From Anarhynchus alexandrinus (taxonomy: Eukaryota; Chordata; Aves; Charadriiformes; Charadriidae): a stretch of DNA of 64,000 nucleotides. The stretch lies in contig VUYV01000616.1 in NCBI GenBank assembly GCA_008711295.1, forward strand, positions 45,091 through 109,090, written 5' to 3'. The position numbers were made by a program, and so were the translations under genes. Each line of letters opens with the position of its first letter. Within the stretch, counting starts at the first letter, position 1. Shown here piece by piece: positions 48,640 through 62,654 of this stretch. Below the pieces are notes generated by a model. That model was given only the letters and a program-made list of their open reading frames with translations, did not search any database and was not told where the DNA came from.

Positions 48640-48748
48640 AAGCCATTTGCTCCTCTGATCAATGGGTTGAGCCGTGCAGAAAGAGAAGAGGTTATTACTC
48701 TTCTCTTTGTGCACGGCTCAACCCATTGATCAGAGGAGCAAATGGCTT
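48640..48748. repeat. Long near-perfect inverted repeat (hairpin), 51-bp arms, 7-base loop
   Basis: Left arm 48640-48690 and right arm 48698-48748 are reverse complements with a single mismatch (G48679 opposite G48709). The loop is GTTATTA (48691-48697). As RNA it would fold into an almost uninterrupted stem of about 50 pairs. It lies 126 bases past the CR1 3' end and matches no CR1 or LTR segment in the window. It could be a fold-back duplication, a small-RNA precursor, a miniature element or an assembly artefact. Nothing in the sequence decides which. Confidence 0.93.
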
Positions 48749-51700
48749 TGAGGACTGCTTCAAAGCAGCCAATGCCAGCATGCTCATACTTTAATGAAGC
48801 CTGGCAGAATAGGCCAATGCTGTGTTGAAAGACACATCCCCAAATACCTGCTCCTTTAAAATTACCATTTTTTCTTATTTTAATCTATTTTAGACAGTAA
48901 TTTTTAACTTTCTGTAATTTACTGCCTTACAGAATCTGCATTTTTGTAGCTACAAAATCTACACCTTCATTTTCCTTAAACTCACAGCATTCACATTACT
49001 ACTACAGTGATGTTACTACTGTGCTTAACTTACTGCATGCAACAATCAAACACAGTTCTGGCAAGCAGTAACAAATACACTGTAAATTTTCTTCCTTTTC
49101 TAACAAGTGAGGTCCTAATCACCTTTACTGCTTGTAGTGTAGTTCCTATAGTGGTACATACAAAATTCAATTTACTTGGTGCAAATAAACTTCTTAGGGC
49201 TATATTTCCCCTGCTTGCATCTCTGCAAAACATTAAAAAATCCTCATCACAAGCCTCAGTGCAGTCAATAAGTCTATGTGGTGCAGCAGATGGAAGAAGT
49301 GGCTAAAATAGGAGGAGAGGAACAGCAAATCATTACCAATTGCTGTAAACAGACACTGCTCTGCTGCTGTCAACAGGAAACTTGGTATTTTTGCTCCAGT
49401 GATGATGGTGGAGCCTTAAGAACTCACAGTAGATAGCTGTCCTGCAAAATTACTTGTTCTGCCATAGTAAGCTCAAAACTTAAGAGGTTCTCCATCTGGT
49501 TTCCCAATGTACATCAGACTAACACTGCCTTTGCTGGAGTGTCCTACCTGCCTGTGTTTTGGTCCTGAAAGGGCAGGAGAAAGGAATGTTGTAGGAGAGG
49601 TATTTTGTTACAAGACAGACCTAGTTCACTCTTTTCCCTACAGCTAAGAACTTGCTTTTTTGAGATGATTAAAAATTGTGTAATGTAAGCTTGCTAAATG
49701 AAATGATCATATCTTTTGTTTTGAAATGGATTTAATCAGCCAGGAGTACATGAGAATTACAATAAGCCCTTCACAGTGCGTGTGAGCTGGAGGCCAGCAA
49801 AAGAAGGAGGCTGTGACTTGCACAGCCAAATTAAATAATCTGTCTTTTCAAAAGACAGTTAACACTGATTTTTGCCCAAACCAAAACTCCTATTGCAGTT
49901 TGATATCTCCACTCCTGGTTGCTTGTAACTTTGCAAATGGAAGAGTTCTCAGCAAGAAGAGCTAGAACCACTCGTGGCTTTTGAGAGAAAATTCAATATT
50001 GTCCCTTGTCACACAGGGTCCTATTTCAACCCAATCCCTTCTCTGCATTGGCTAACCAGATGAAACACTGTGGTGATGGTTTGGCTCCTAAGAAGATTAA
50101 TTCCTTACCCCAGGAAGTTGCTCATAGTCCTCTGTTTTCACCACATTTACAAAACGGCTTAACTTCCACTTTGACAAGTTGGTAGAAATCTCCAGCCTCC
50201 AGGAGAGCAGTGATTGGTTTTAGCTGCTGAGCATGTCCAAAAGTTTTGTGACTTCCCATCTTTTCATGGCATCCACTTCTCCAGAGCACAAACATCCTAC
50301 ATCAGGCACCCAAACCAAAGCTCTTGCTGTTTCATGAAAATCTCAGCCTCTACTATATTTGGAGGTTTTACAACAGAAGTTTTGCCCGGCTCTATTCAAG
50401 ACTAATGTTGAACAACCCTTGTAAAATAGATAGGTTTTGCTCTGGACTCTGAGTTGAGGACTGGTCGTACAAAAACAAACAATATGGAAATGCAATACAT
50501 TTTCCTACATTTGCTTCTCTGCTATTTCTTCTTTTAAGATGTAGTGGAATATCCTTTGTGTACTGAGAGAAGAATAATTAGGAAGTGAGTCATGGTCTTG
50601 GATGGATAACTTTGTAATGGCATTGACTGAATCTCCTACACAGAGACACTGTGTTTTACCTTCAGAAAATTAATTGGTCTCGGATAACAATGAACAATGT
50701 GGTTTTCATATGAATCACCACTTGTTAGCACAATAGGGGATTTTTGGATTTTTTTATATTTTGAATATCTGGTGGTCATGGCTTGAAGCCATCTGCAAAA
50801 ACAGTACATTTTTTGCTTTTATTACTGGAAGTGGTTATCATACAGCTACAAAAGCCTTTCTGCTTTCAAGACAGTGATGTATGGTGGGAATACTTGTGTG
50901 CCATTTAATTTTATTTTTGAAAATAAAGTAGCAGCCTTGCCTCTTTATTTCAGTTTTCTTTTATATGGTAATAAAACCTCTTCAACCTTCAGGTTCATGC
51001 TTTGCTTGTGTGCTTTATAATCATACATAAATTGTCTATGTGCAGCTTCTGTAACTTTCAGTCTGGAAATTGGTTGCACAATACTGTAAAGTGCATCTGT
51101 ATATAATAATATGGAATTTTGAATCCTTTTCCTTTTAAGATTACTTGTAACTAGAAGGTGAGTTGTTAATACATTTTTTAGGAAAAAGGAATCAAGTCTA
51201 GTGGAACAATACTAGCTAGCAGGCAGATGTCATTTACTAACAATAAGTGTACTATTTACTGTATTGTTCAAGAAAGTACATCATTGTTCACTTCCTTATA
51301 CAAAAAGAGAATGTGAACAAATCTCTAACAATTTCTTCAGGCATGTAAAGAAATTTTATTGACACTTCTGGAGACGCAGGGGGGAAAAAAGAAAAAGATG
51401 GGGGAACGGGAGAAGAAACAATCAACTTATCTTCATAAACAAGGTTGGGGATGTTTAGAAACCAGGCAATATATCTCTGTGGACCTCGGAGGGTTAAGTA
51501 GGAAAGGAGAGTTTCCTAACACATTCAGGTGACGTCGAAGTATCTTTATGTGTTGTTTAGAAGCAAAGCTTAAAATCTAGAGAGCACACAGTGGCATTAA
51601 AGTGTAAAAATAAAGAGTGAGGAAATAGATTTCCCAAATCATACACCATCAAGTTTTTGAGTTCATTGTCACAAGATGCAGGAGAAGTGCGAAATAGAAA

Positions 51701-53742
51701 TGCATCAGAAAGCAGGTTCAGACAAATTGACGGAGGTCTGGTGCACCCATTCTTATTATACCCATTGATCCTAATTCACCTGTTGGTCAAGGAGGTACCT
51801 GAATGGCAGACTGGTGCACCCTAGAAAAGTAGGGCCTGGAGAAAAAATTGCTCTACACATGCTGTATTTCTTGTAGAAAATCCCTGAACATTTGCTGCTG
51901 ACGTCTTTCAGAGGCATGTTGGTGGATAAATGAATGTATGGTTGAAGTTGATAAAGTGGGTGTTCTCTCACTTGATTTGTGGGAGTGCTCTGCAGTTCTC
52001 TGACAAACTGATGATCTTAACTGATACCTATATTTCACAATATGTAGATATGTTGTCAGAAAGACCCCCACAGGGATTTGTGCCAGCTAATGCACTTGAA
52101 CTGCAGAGGTGGGTAAAAAAGAGGGCAAGCTGTATCATTTCTTTTACCTACTGCCAAGAAAGTTGGAATCCATATATCAACACACTCTAGTGATATGGGA
52201 AAAGTATACACTGAGCATGAATATTAAAGGAAATAGCTAATCCATTGTGTTTTTTTAAAAGAAAAATATACAGAGTACATTTCACAACTACTAAATCCAA
52301 GTTGGCATTTCCTAATAAAAACACCATTAATAATTTAATATTCTCTGATTATTCCTCAACGTTTTCTAATGATGCAAACAAAAACCCCATTGTCCTACAG
52401 AGACATTCAAAATTAAAAACACTTGGATTTTATCACTAACATCATTCTAACTACCCTCACATGTCATACGCATTGCAGAAATTCAGAAAAATGTGTGAAC
52501 AGGATCAACAGGGACATGCTTTAAGAGGTATTTAGGTACTTAATGGGATTCTTAAGGTTCCCAGTTTCTTGCTAAGGCTGATGTACAATCTTTGTCTTGG
52601 AAGAATGCAGCCAGTAATTTGAAAGGCACCTCAAAAAATGTAGGTGAACTAAAACTAGTATTACTGTCTGTCGTTTGAGTCTGTTCATAAGAGGTTCCCT
52701 GCATAATTTTATCTCCCAGTTTCAAATGCACTTTTGAAGTCCAAGGACAATACTCCACAATTGGCTACTCAACAGAAGGCTTCCAAAAAAACCCAGCCAC
52801 TAGAGATAGCAAGAAATTCAGATTGGGTAGCCTCCAAGTAAAATGACTGTCCCTGTGTGATGCTTGATGTCAATAAGCAATAATCTACTTGTTACACCAT
52901 TACTTAGAAACTAATCTGCTTTTGGAGATCAGGCCAGAATACATGGAGAAACAACATTAAGCCCATTTTTGTCTTTCAAAATATGGCTGTATTCCTTTAC
53001 ATCAGCTTAACATTTTGAGTTCATGTTCCTCTTTGTCGTTACTTAAGGAAGAGAGGTGTCACTTCCAGAAATCTGTACTTCATATGCAGGACAGACAATT
53101 TATAGTGGCAGAGCTACAAAACCAAAGAAGAGATGGATGAATATACAGCAATATTTTTAAGCAGATATTTCATGCTACTGTAATTCACTGATGTTTTCAA
53201 GGCCTTGGTTGACACATTTACAATTTGCCCTAGAAAGCAGGCGTTCATGTATCTTATTGAAGGGGAACAAACATGAAAATTACATTTTACGTCTTGCAAG
53301 AAATGCAACACTCTTAACCATTGTTTTTGTTTCCCTAAGATGAAAAGAAGTGCGTCAATTTTATGGAGAAAATGTTCCCCCAAGTGGTTTTGATTTAATT
53401 ATTCACTGAAATGTTTCTCCATTATGAAACAAAATATTTCAGTCTGCCACCTCATCACCAAGGTGCAAAACCAGTGAGCAGCTCTGCCCTTTTGGAAATA
53501 AAATGGGCTTACACATTTCTACTCATCACAATTAGTCAAAACATTGCCAAAAGTGGTGTTACCATTGGAATTTCCATTCCAATGAAACTACATACCCAGC
53601 AGGAAGATCTGGAGTGCAGAATATTTTATATCAGATTGCATGTCTTTGCTTTTAAACATTTTCACAGATTGGAGGCCATCAGGAAAAAACTAATAAAAAT
53701 TTGACTGAAAAGGGCTATAGCAGTAAATAAGGCTTGATGCAC
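48749..53742. other. 5-kb non-coding stretch, nothing recognised
   Basis: AT-rich, no CR1, LTR or gene identified. Frames up to about 100 codons (49007-49306) look like chance. Confidence 0.5.
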
Positions 53743-53947
53743 CTTTTACTGTGAAGGTGGTGAGGCACTGGAACCAGTTGCCCAGAGATGTTGTGGATGC
53801 CCCATCCCTGGAAGTGTTCAAGGCCATGTTGGATGGGATTTTGAGTAACCTGGTCTAGTGGAAGGTATCCCTGCCCATGGCATGGTTTTGGAACTAGATG
53901 ATCTTTAAGGTCTTTTCTAAGCCAAACCATTCTATGATTCTATGATT
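53743..53947 (+). mobile_element. CR1 3' end fragment
   Basis: It starts in the ORF2 C-terminal block (Phe-Thr-Val-Lys-Val-Val-Arg-His-Trp-Asn), includes the 3' UTR, and ends with two octamers. The usual ORF2 stop context 'ctggtctagtgg' is near 53850. Confidence 0.95.
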
Positions 53948-55643
53948 GCAAACCCTGGAACACATTATGCCTTCTAGTTTATTGCATATTTTTTTTTCAT
54001 GGCCTGTGCTTTTCAAGGTTTATGTTAGTGTTGGTGGGAAAAAAAAAAAAAAACAACAGGCAGTTTTCCCATTTATGATTTTTATAGTAATATCTACTAG
54101 GACTTGGAGGCTGTTTATCTTGTTGCCTGCTGTCTCAAGTTAAAAAAAAAAATAAATAAATACATGCAATATGAAGTATGCATCCAGGACATGGAAATCA
54201 ACCCTCTCCAAATTAGACAACGAAATCATGTATTTTATTTTGCCTGTTGGAAATACTACCATAATGTAAAGATAATGTTGAACTTGAGATTTCTAAGTAA
54301 TTACCAAACATCCACCAGATATGAGCAAAAAATGAATATCATGACAAATGTGGAAAAATTGCAATATCAGTTTGGAAGTGAGACACAGGCTGAGAGGTAT
54401 ACCTAAGTGGAAAACACCTTATCAATCCTAAGACAGTCACTTAAATACTTATGCTAAATATTTCTTCTCTAATAAGAAAGCATTATGAAAGGTTCCTCTC
54501 ATCATTAAATGCGTATTTATGTTTATTGTACTATTGTTAATGCTATAGGGTGCAGGATTGTTCATTTGTAAAGAAAAAGCTAGTTATAGGTATCTGTGTG
54601 AAGCTGGCAGGATGAGCTGTTTTGAGTTGGCAGAGGTGGCATAAAGTAGGAGCTGAGAAAAAAAATAGAAAAAATATGAAAGCATCTTAAAGAAAAGACA
54701 AGACATAACTGGAAGAATTGAAGGATGAAGAAAAGCCTGGCACGTGGGGGCATTAAAGTTGTTTTGTAGGAAGGAAAAGGAGAATAAAAAAAGAAGTCTG
54801 AAAAATCAGCACCCTTGGAATTTTGCTCCTTGACATTCATGAGGCAGAGGAAGATGTTGTAGTCAGTCAGATTGTTGTAGAAGAAGCCAAGGTGGAAGAC
54901 AAAATATTTTAAGCCATTAACTATAAAACTTGCTCATAATTTTTTGGAGGTGGAGATGACTTCCTGATGCTAAAGGCAAGCAGGTTTAAGAACTGAGTCT
55001 TTTACCATCCAAATGATGAGGGCTTTTAATAGTTATGCAAGTGTACAGTGCAGTAATTTCTCAAGAGGTCTTTGCTTCTGGAGCACGTTTATGTGCAGTC
55101 CATCATATATTTGTGTAACACAAAAATCAGCAGTTGGCTAAAATTTGCTTCCAAATGTCATGATCTTTACTTCCACCAAGCTTTCTTTTGGTATTGCATT
55201 AGGTACAAAAAATAGAGAAGATTCAATACAAGGTGCTTTTAATGGCAGAATTCCTCCTTTCTCTAATTGTCCTTAACATAACAAGGCTGCTAAGTTGATC
55301 AAGGCGACAATTGTGTTCATTACCTTGGGAGGAAGGGCAAAATAGGGAAACTTTTACCAAGATTACCACTTCACTGAGGGTAGACTACTCTTCTCAGAAG
55401 GGAAACAAGTTTTCAGGCAGATTAGCTAGCTATTGACAGCATTGCCCCAGTGCAGCAACTAGGATGTTTTCAATTATTCACAAATTCAGAAATTGACCAG
55501 AAGTTTCCACTCTAGTCTAATCTCCTATATTATCAAAGCTAAAATTTTGTCCTGAATCCATTTTGCTTTGACTAAGAAATATTTTAAATGCAAAGACTCA
55601 TCTGAGCTAATAACTGCAAACACTTCAGGTGATGGAAGGTTTA
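53948..55643. other. Non-coding stretch, nothing recognised
   Basis: Contains A-rich tracts near 54040 and 54142 but no identifiable repeat or gene. Confidence 0.5.
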
Positions 55644-56556
55644 GATTCATAGAATTATAGAATCATTTAGGTTCGAAAAGACCTTTAAAATCATCAAGTC
55701 CAACTGTAATCCTAAGAATGCCGGGTCCACCACTAAACCATGTCCATAAGCACCACATCTACATGTCTTTTAAATACCTCAACCACTTTGCTGGGCAGCC
55801 TGTTCCAATGCTTGACAACTCTTTCGGTGAAGAAATTTTTCCTAATATCCAATCTAAACCCCCCCTGGTGCAACTTGAGGCCATTGTCCTATCACTTGTT
55901 ACCTGGGAAAAGAGACCAAAACCCACCTCATTACAACCTCCTTTCAAGCAGTTGTAGAGACCGATAGGGTCTCCCCTGAGCCTCACCAGTGACGAATACA
56001 GGGGAACAATCACCTCCTTCATCCTGCTGGCCACACTATTTCTGATACAAGTCAGGATGTTATTGGCCTTCTTGGCCGCCTCGGCACACTCCTGGCTCAT
56101 ATTCAGCTGCCTGTTGACAACACTCCTAAGTCCTTTTCCGCTGGGCAGCTTTCCAGCCACTCTTCCCCAAGCCTGTGGAGCTGCACGGGGCTTGTGACGC
56201 AAGTGCAGGACCCAGCACTTAGCCTTGTCAAATCTCATATATTTGGCCTCAGCCCATCAATCCAGCCTGTCCAGATCCCTCTGTAGAGCTTTTCCACCCC
56301 AAGCAGATCAACACTCCCACCTAACTTGGTGTTGCCTGTAAACTTACAAGGGGAATACCACCTGTGACTGGCTGCCAACTGGATTTAACTCCATTTATCA
56401 CAATTCTTTGAGCTCGCCCATCCAGCCAGTCTTTTACCCAACAAAGAGTATGCAACAACATCCACAGCCTTTCCCTCATCCACTAAGTGGGTCGGCTTGT
56501 CATAGGAGAGCAGGACCTGCCCATGCTGACTGGGCCTGATCACCTGGTTGTTCTGA
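55644..56556 (-). mobile_element. Old CR1 copy, 3' half of ORF2 plus 3' UTR
   Basis: Eroded octamers at the left, then an older-subfamily 3' region like 33251-33590, then reversed ORF2. It includes the thumb region (Ser-Val-Ala-Ser-Arg near 56040), the palm-thumb link, and at 56390-56540 the region for the block before the catalytic palm ('gggcctgatcacctggttg'). A partial frame (55759-56238) survives with frameshifts. Confidence 0.9.
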
Positions 56557-59500
56557 GCTGCCACAATCCTTACAAAACTGTCCCCATGGTTAATGACACT
56601 GGAATAGTTTCAGAGATCCTGATTACCTGCCATATCATGGCACTGAATACCTTAAGCCTGTCCCTCAACATTCCTGTCTCAGTAGCAACATCACATGCCT
56701 TCCCATGCAAACAGATTCTCAAATTTGTAACAATCCATTTTGTGGAGGAAAGGAACTGATCTCCTTTCATCAACTACTGCACTAATTTTAATTTCTGGTC
56801 AAATCCCTGCCTTGTACATCTAAACATACAAGATTTGATCTTGCTTTAAAACCCACTATCCCTTCAAATTAATAAAAATATAGAAAAAAGTGGCTTAGAA
56901 GGTAGCTCCATTTTCAAAACTAGTATAGGCACCTGCCACCAGATTTTTAAAGACCTTTAGGATCAAAAGATTTGCTTAGGTGTTTTGGAAAACCTGCCTA
57001 TATAGAAGTTAAATAACTGTTTCAAGAAGGTTAACCTCATGTATTGTCACTGCTTTCTTCACTCATACCAGTTCTATACACTGAAAGCATTGCACTGTTT
57101 CTTTTTACCTCATTTGCAATGAGGCTTTTATTTGGAATCTATTTCTAGCACTGATCTGTACATAATCTTGGGCATGAGGCAAGACATTTTGTGTCCTTTA
57201 ATTTTCATTTTCTCTTCTCAGCTGCCTTCTTCTTGCTATGAACAGCCAGGACTTGAATGCAGAGGACACACTGTTTACCAGATGCTGGTACAAGCACCTA
57301 CCACAACAGTCTTCTGCAGAACAATCTTCTTGCAGAGGGACTACTGCACCATTCTTGCTGTTTTGCCATACGTAGCTATCCAGCTTGCCCAATATCTGCT
57401 CTTGCTATTTCTTCTCCTAACACAAAGAACTCTTTTCTTCTGAAGACTGAGACTAAGCTGGCAGACTAGATAATGGAGGGGTCTGTGGGTTTTATATTAC
57501 ATCCCTGTCTGCTGGAAGACAGGAAAGGAAGGGGACCTGCGTGGCATTCCAGTACCACCTCCTGACCTAAACTATGCTCCACTGCTGTGCCCCTGGTCTC
57601 AGAAAAATATGATGCAGAAACAAATTTACAGCTTCAGGATATGATCATGATTGTGAAAAGCCAACAAGTCTTCACACCAGATTCTGCTTCATTCATTCAG
57701 GTTTAATCTTTGAAATTAGTAAGATGATCTGCCGAGTAAAGATAGCAGAAAGCAGAAATATAGTTTTGTAAAAATGTGTAATTGTTTTCCACCACTTTTG
57801 ATGACGGCCCTACATTTCTCAAGTCTGTAACACCTTGCTCAAGGATGAACTGGAAATAACATACTTTCATTTTTGCTTAGGCCTTTTCAGACAATTCTGG
57901 CAATAATGAAGGCCCTTTTCTAAGTGTACTCTGTAATTAGTCACCAGAGTAGAAAGAAACTTTATCATAAATAAGAATCAGGCTCAGGAGGTAGATTGTC
58001 CTTGTAAAAAGGTGAATAAGATATGTACCAGAAGATCTCAGTAGTTTTAGAAACATGGATCTATTTGTACCTAATATAATATGAGAGCTCACACATTTCA
58101 AATCTATTTTAAAAATCATTGTGAAGAAAAAAAACTTACTATTCCCATAATTTTCTGCAATAGATGACGTAATCTCAATCAAAACTGTTGAGTCTTAGGT
58201 GTTTAAATTGTTCATATATGTGTCAAACAAGAGGCACCACAACAGCCTGGCTGAGCACCTGGCCCAGGACAGTTTTTACTCTCTGAACATAAATATTTGA
58301 CAGTGGAAAGGAGGCCCAGCTGGTTTCTTGCTTTGAGAAATTGTCTCTATGGCCACAGTCTGAAGCTCTGAAATCAGTGTGGAGTTTTTCCTTGGCATCA
58401 GTGGGCTTTCAGTTGAGAAAGAAAGGCAAGGCATCTATAAGAGAATGATAGTGCCCATCTGACTACCTTAAAGTGATTAAGAAAGTTCTTCTCACTGCTA
58501 TTTGTGCCTTTTACAGGTTTCTTGCACTGTTGTCTCACTACGTGTCTATCTAGCAGCTTTACAGTTGTGGAAATGGCTTGCACCTGGAAAGCAGAGATCA
58601 ATCATAAAGGACGTGCTATCATACAGTTCTACACCTCAATGCTAATACCTGTGTTGTATATTACAGCTTTGCATCACATAGTTAAGAAGTCTAAAAATTA
58701 AGACTTACAACTGACTGTCAGTCAGTGCTAGTGATTATTTCACATTTTCCCTTCTTTCTACCAATCCTTGTCACTTTTAGTTGCATTTCCATCATGTAAG
58801 CTGCTGGTATCTCTCACAGCCTGTCAGGCAAAAGGTTTATGAGGTCAGAGCAACCTCCTTATTACTAAATCTGACAGTCTATTTTCCATATGTAAACTTG
58901 TCAATACCATTTTAATGAAATTCAGTATTTCTTCATTTTTTACAAAAACACAGAGCATGAGACTGTCTGCTCTGATGTCTATGGGAGGCCTGCCAAGGAC
59001 AGGCTGATGAAACAGCCTTAGTCAAGTTCCATCTCTCCCATTTAGGCAATCCACAGGGTCTCTGAGGTGAAAGTAATAACAGCAAGATGCTTTTCTAAGT
59101 AGACAGCAAGAGAGGGCTGCTGCTCATGTTGATTAAAATGAACAAACCTGGAGGACAGGTTCTAGTCATTGTACATTTGAGCTAGGCTACTGATTTTAGA
59201 TAGTACCTTTCTATTTAAGACCAAAATGGCAACCCAGGGGAATAAAGAACAAAGAGCATTATTCCTTTCTGTACAAAGCAGACTATTTCTGATTTTGATT
59301 TTCTCAGAAAAATGTCTCTCAAGAAACTCTACACCTCCATCCAGCCCACTGAGTGTCAGGTAGCCAGCACGAAACCAGAAAGGTAGGAATGAGAAAGTCA
59401 GTCCTGCCTAACTTCTGTATGCTTGCCCAGGCCAGCATGCTGCATCCTCCTTGGGCAGTTCAGCAGAGTTGTGATGCGATATTTGGCAGTCAGTCATTTC

Positions 59501-60169
59501 ATGCAGAAAATTTAAACTAGAGCTATGTAAAACTAGGGCATATCTAACTCGAGGTCTGTGAGGACTGGCCTGGGTACAAAAAAGAGGAGACACAGAGAGA
59601 GATCTGTCTAATTTTGGAGAATTTTGTGGCAAAAAGGAGCAAGCATGATCACATTCCCTCGCCTAAGGGGCAGAGGATAATACATACAGGTGCATTAAGT
59701 CTCTGCAGTACCATGCTCTAGAGCACTGGCAATACCTTCTCTTCTGCAGAGGTGGTTTCTGTCTTCACATACTGACATTTGAGATGGTTTAAGTGGAATT
59801 AGAAAATTATGTTCTTTAATCTCCTTTCAGGAACTTGCACATGGAGCTACAGAAGGTAAAATCAGGGCAAGAGGTACAAGACATCTGTGTCCTGTGCTTC
59901 TGCATGAAAAGCATCAGTAGTCTTTCACCTTGTTCTATGGCCATCATGCAATGCAGAAGGATGTCAGAAAACCTGTGGATTTATTTAGTTCACTTACTCT
60001 ACTGCGAAAGAGACCAATTCAAAACAAAACTGTTCTCATATTCCAACAAATACAGAAAAATAATAGGGAAAACAGGAAAATAATAGCCTGTGAAGGGCTG
60101 AAGGCTATGAAGGCAGTGGCCTACTAGAAAATGGTGAATGGAGGCAAGCCTGTGCTAGGGGCAGCAAAC
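56557..60169. other. Non-coding stretch, nothing recognised
   Basis: No repeat or gene identified. A good-looking splice acceptor (pyrimidine-rich then CAG|G) occurs near 59830, but no exon can be supported. Confidence 0.5.
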
Positions 60170-60180
60170 GAACCCCCTCC

Positions 60181-60840
60181 TTGCACACCTTCCCTCCCCA
60201 GGTGTCTCTGTACAACAGGTATGAGGCCCTGGGCACTGTAGACCAGCCAAAACACAATGAGGCTGATGGCCCAAATACACCAGAGGAGTTGCTGGGACCG
60301 GAAAGGCCTACTACCCTTATTATGACCACCTCTATGAGGAAGAAAAGGAGGATTATAGTTGTGGACAACTCAGTTCTGACAGGGACAGATGGGCAGACCC
60401 CACTCTTAGGGAAGTCTGCTGCCTCCCTGGAGCCCTGGTTAGGGACATCACGAAGAAACTCCCTAGCCTGATGCAGCCCTTGTATTACTACCCACTGCTT
60501 CTGTTCCATCTGGGAGGTGATGAAAACGCAAATTGGAGTGTGAGGATGGTTAAAAGAGATATCAGGGCCTTTGGACAGCTAGTACGGGAATCTGGAGCAC
60601 AGGTTATTTTTTCTTCCCTTCTTCCAGTTGGGGGCAATGACATTGAAAGACACAAATGATCTGAGTCTGTTAAAACGTGGCTCTGTGGCTGATGTCACAG
60701 CCACAATTTGGGGTTTTTTGACAATGGAATGGCCTATACGGCACCAGGCCTGCTGGCAGCAGGGTTTGTCTCACTCAAAGGGGGAGAAGGGTCTTTGCCC
60801 AAGAGTTAGCGGGACTCATAAACAGGGCTTTAAACTAGAC
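60181..60840 (+). pseudogene. CR1 ORF1 relic, esterase-like
   Basis: Broken by stops and shifts (60181-60471, 60471-60659 and onward). The Asn-Arg-Tyr-Glu-Ala-Leu segment near 60215 matches the copy at 328-1161. The nucleophile block reads Val-Val-Asp-Asn-Ser-Val-Leu (Ser codon at 60370-60372) in place of Val-Val-Gly-Asp-Ser-Leu. A Phe-His-Leu-Gly-Gly-Asp-Glu segment follows near 60502-60522, and an Arg-Ala-Phe-Gly-Gln-Leu-Val helix near 60566. It is not functional. Confidence 0.82.
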
Positions 60841-61122
60841 TCGATGGGAGAAGGGGACATTATCAGGCTTGCCTGTGACAAGACAAGAGATGATGCACCA
60901 AGGATAGGGGAACGGCATGCTAGCGAGGGCCTGCAGCCATTTGCTCCAAGATGTGCTGGCTACACTGCAGCACTCTTAAAGTCTTATGTAGATGAGCAAG
61001 GAGCTCCTGGGGTAACAGGAGCCAATGGGGAGGCAACGTTAATACACAGCAAAGGAATGCCACCTGGAGAGCAGTGCAAAGGAATTGCAACTGCTCCAGA
61101 CAAGTCAGCCTCAACAAGGACA

Positions 61123-62320
61123 CAGCTGAAGTGCCTCTGTGCAAATGCACATAGCATGGGGAACAAACAGGAGGAGCTAGAGACGCATATACACCTCCAA
61201 AGCTATGATCTCATTGGCATCACGGAAAAGTGATGGAATTGCTCCTATGACTGGAGTGCTGGCATGGAAGGTTACAGGCTCTTCAGGAGAGACAGGCAGG
61301 GGAAATGAGGAGGTGGTGTTGCCCTATATGTCAAAGACCAGCTGGAGTGCATGGAGGTTGGCCTAGGGATGGATAAAGAGCTGACTGAGAGCCTATGGGT
61401 TAGGATTAAAGGGAAATCAGGAACAGGAGACATTACAGTGGGGGTCTGCTACAGACCACCTGACCAAAAAGACCAAGCAGATGTGACCATCTATAGACAG
61501 ATAGGGGTGGCATCGCGTTCGCAGGCCCTGGTCCTCATGGGCGACTTCAACCACCCCAACATCTGTTAGAAGGGTAACGCAGCAGGGCATAGGCAATCCA
61601 GGATGTTCTTGGATTGTATTGATAATGACTTCCTTCTCCAAGTGGTAGAGGAGCCAATGAGGAAAGGAGCTATGCTGGACCTTGTCCTTACCAACAAGGA
61701 GGGGCTGGTAGGCAGTGTCAAGCTCAAGGGTAGCCTGAGCTGCAGTGACCATGAAATGGTGGAGATCGAGATCCTCGAGGCAGCAAGGAAGGTGCACAGC
61801 AAGCTGACCACCCTGGACTTTAGGAGAGCTGACTTTGGCCTCTGGAAGAATCTGCTTGGTATGGTGCCATGGGATGAAGCGCTGGAGGGAAGAAGGGCCC
61901 AAGAAAGCTGGTTACTATTCAAGGATCACCTCCTCCAAGCCCAGGAGTGATGCATCCCAACAAAAAAGAAGGCAGGCAGAAAAGCCAGAAGGCCTGTATG
62001 GATGAACAAGGAGCTCCTGGAGATGATCAAAAGTAAAAAGGAGGCCTATAAGGGGTGGAAAGAGGGGCGGATAGCCTGGGAGGAATACAGAGAAATTGTT
62101 TGAGCAGCCAGGGATCAGGTTAGGCAAGCTAAAGCCCAGATTGAATTAAATCTGGCCAGGCACATCAAGACAAACAAAAAATCCTTCTTTTTGTATGTCA
62201 ATGAGAAAAGAAAGAGTAAGGAAGATACATCCATGGGTCCTGAGGGAACTGGCAGTTGCTAAGCCACTATCCATCATATTTGAGAAGTTGTGGCAGTCTG
62301 GTGAGGTTCCTGCTGACTGG
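61123..62320 (+). pseudogene. CR1 ORF2 relic, endonuclease domain and linker
   Basis: The endonuclease starts with Leu-Lys-Cys-Leu-Cys-Ala-Asn-Ala-His-Ser-Met-Gly-Asn-Lys (about 61126). The Ile-Thr-Glu-Lys catalytic Glu is kept but followed at once by a stop (near 61231). Gly-Asp-Phe-Asn-His-Pro lies at 61540-61557 and Ser-Asp-His-Glu at 61744-61755, so the key active-site residues survive while stops and shifts break the frame. The linker after about 62210 has lost a segment and jumps to Ile-His-Pro-Trp-Val-Leu-Arg-Glu-Leu. The frame is then cut by the LTR. Confidence 0.88.
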
Positions 62321-62654
62321 TGTAAGAGTCGATCAGAAGATCGGTATTGTCTCAACATTGTCATCAGGGACTAGGCCCCAGAACCTGGACTAACGTATTG
62401 ACATGAGTTTGTAGTGGCTCGCTGAGCTGGTTGTTATCAGATGTGGAAACCTTGGAGAAGGGACTGAGGTACGAGCAGTGTCGTTACCATGGTACAAAGG
62501 TACGAACAGTGTTGTTACCTGGTACAAGCCTATTCTACTGGAGCAGCAAAGCAGAGAACTGCTGTCGAAGAAGATGGATCGCAATGGCTGTGCCAGTACC
62601 GATGAAGCAATCTCGAACCTCAGTTGAACTTTCCTCATTATAATGTCATTATAA

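Larger units (their letters stand above)
60170..62320 (+). mobile_element. CR1, long copy, part upstream of a nested LTR
   Basis: It holds a degenerate ORF1, the spacer, the ORF2 endonuclease and a shortened linker, in order. It stops at 62320, where an LTR begins, and the same CR1 resumes at 63179-64000. The 5' start is approximate. Confidence 0.9.

Noticed and set aside
59815..60083. Possible exon after a good acceptor near 59830
   Set aside because: The 82-codon frame has no domain, and acceptor-like strings are common in AT/pyrimidine-rich DNA.
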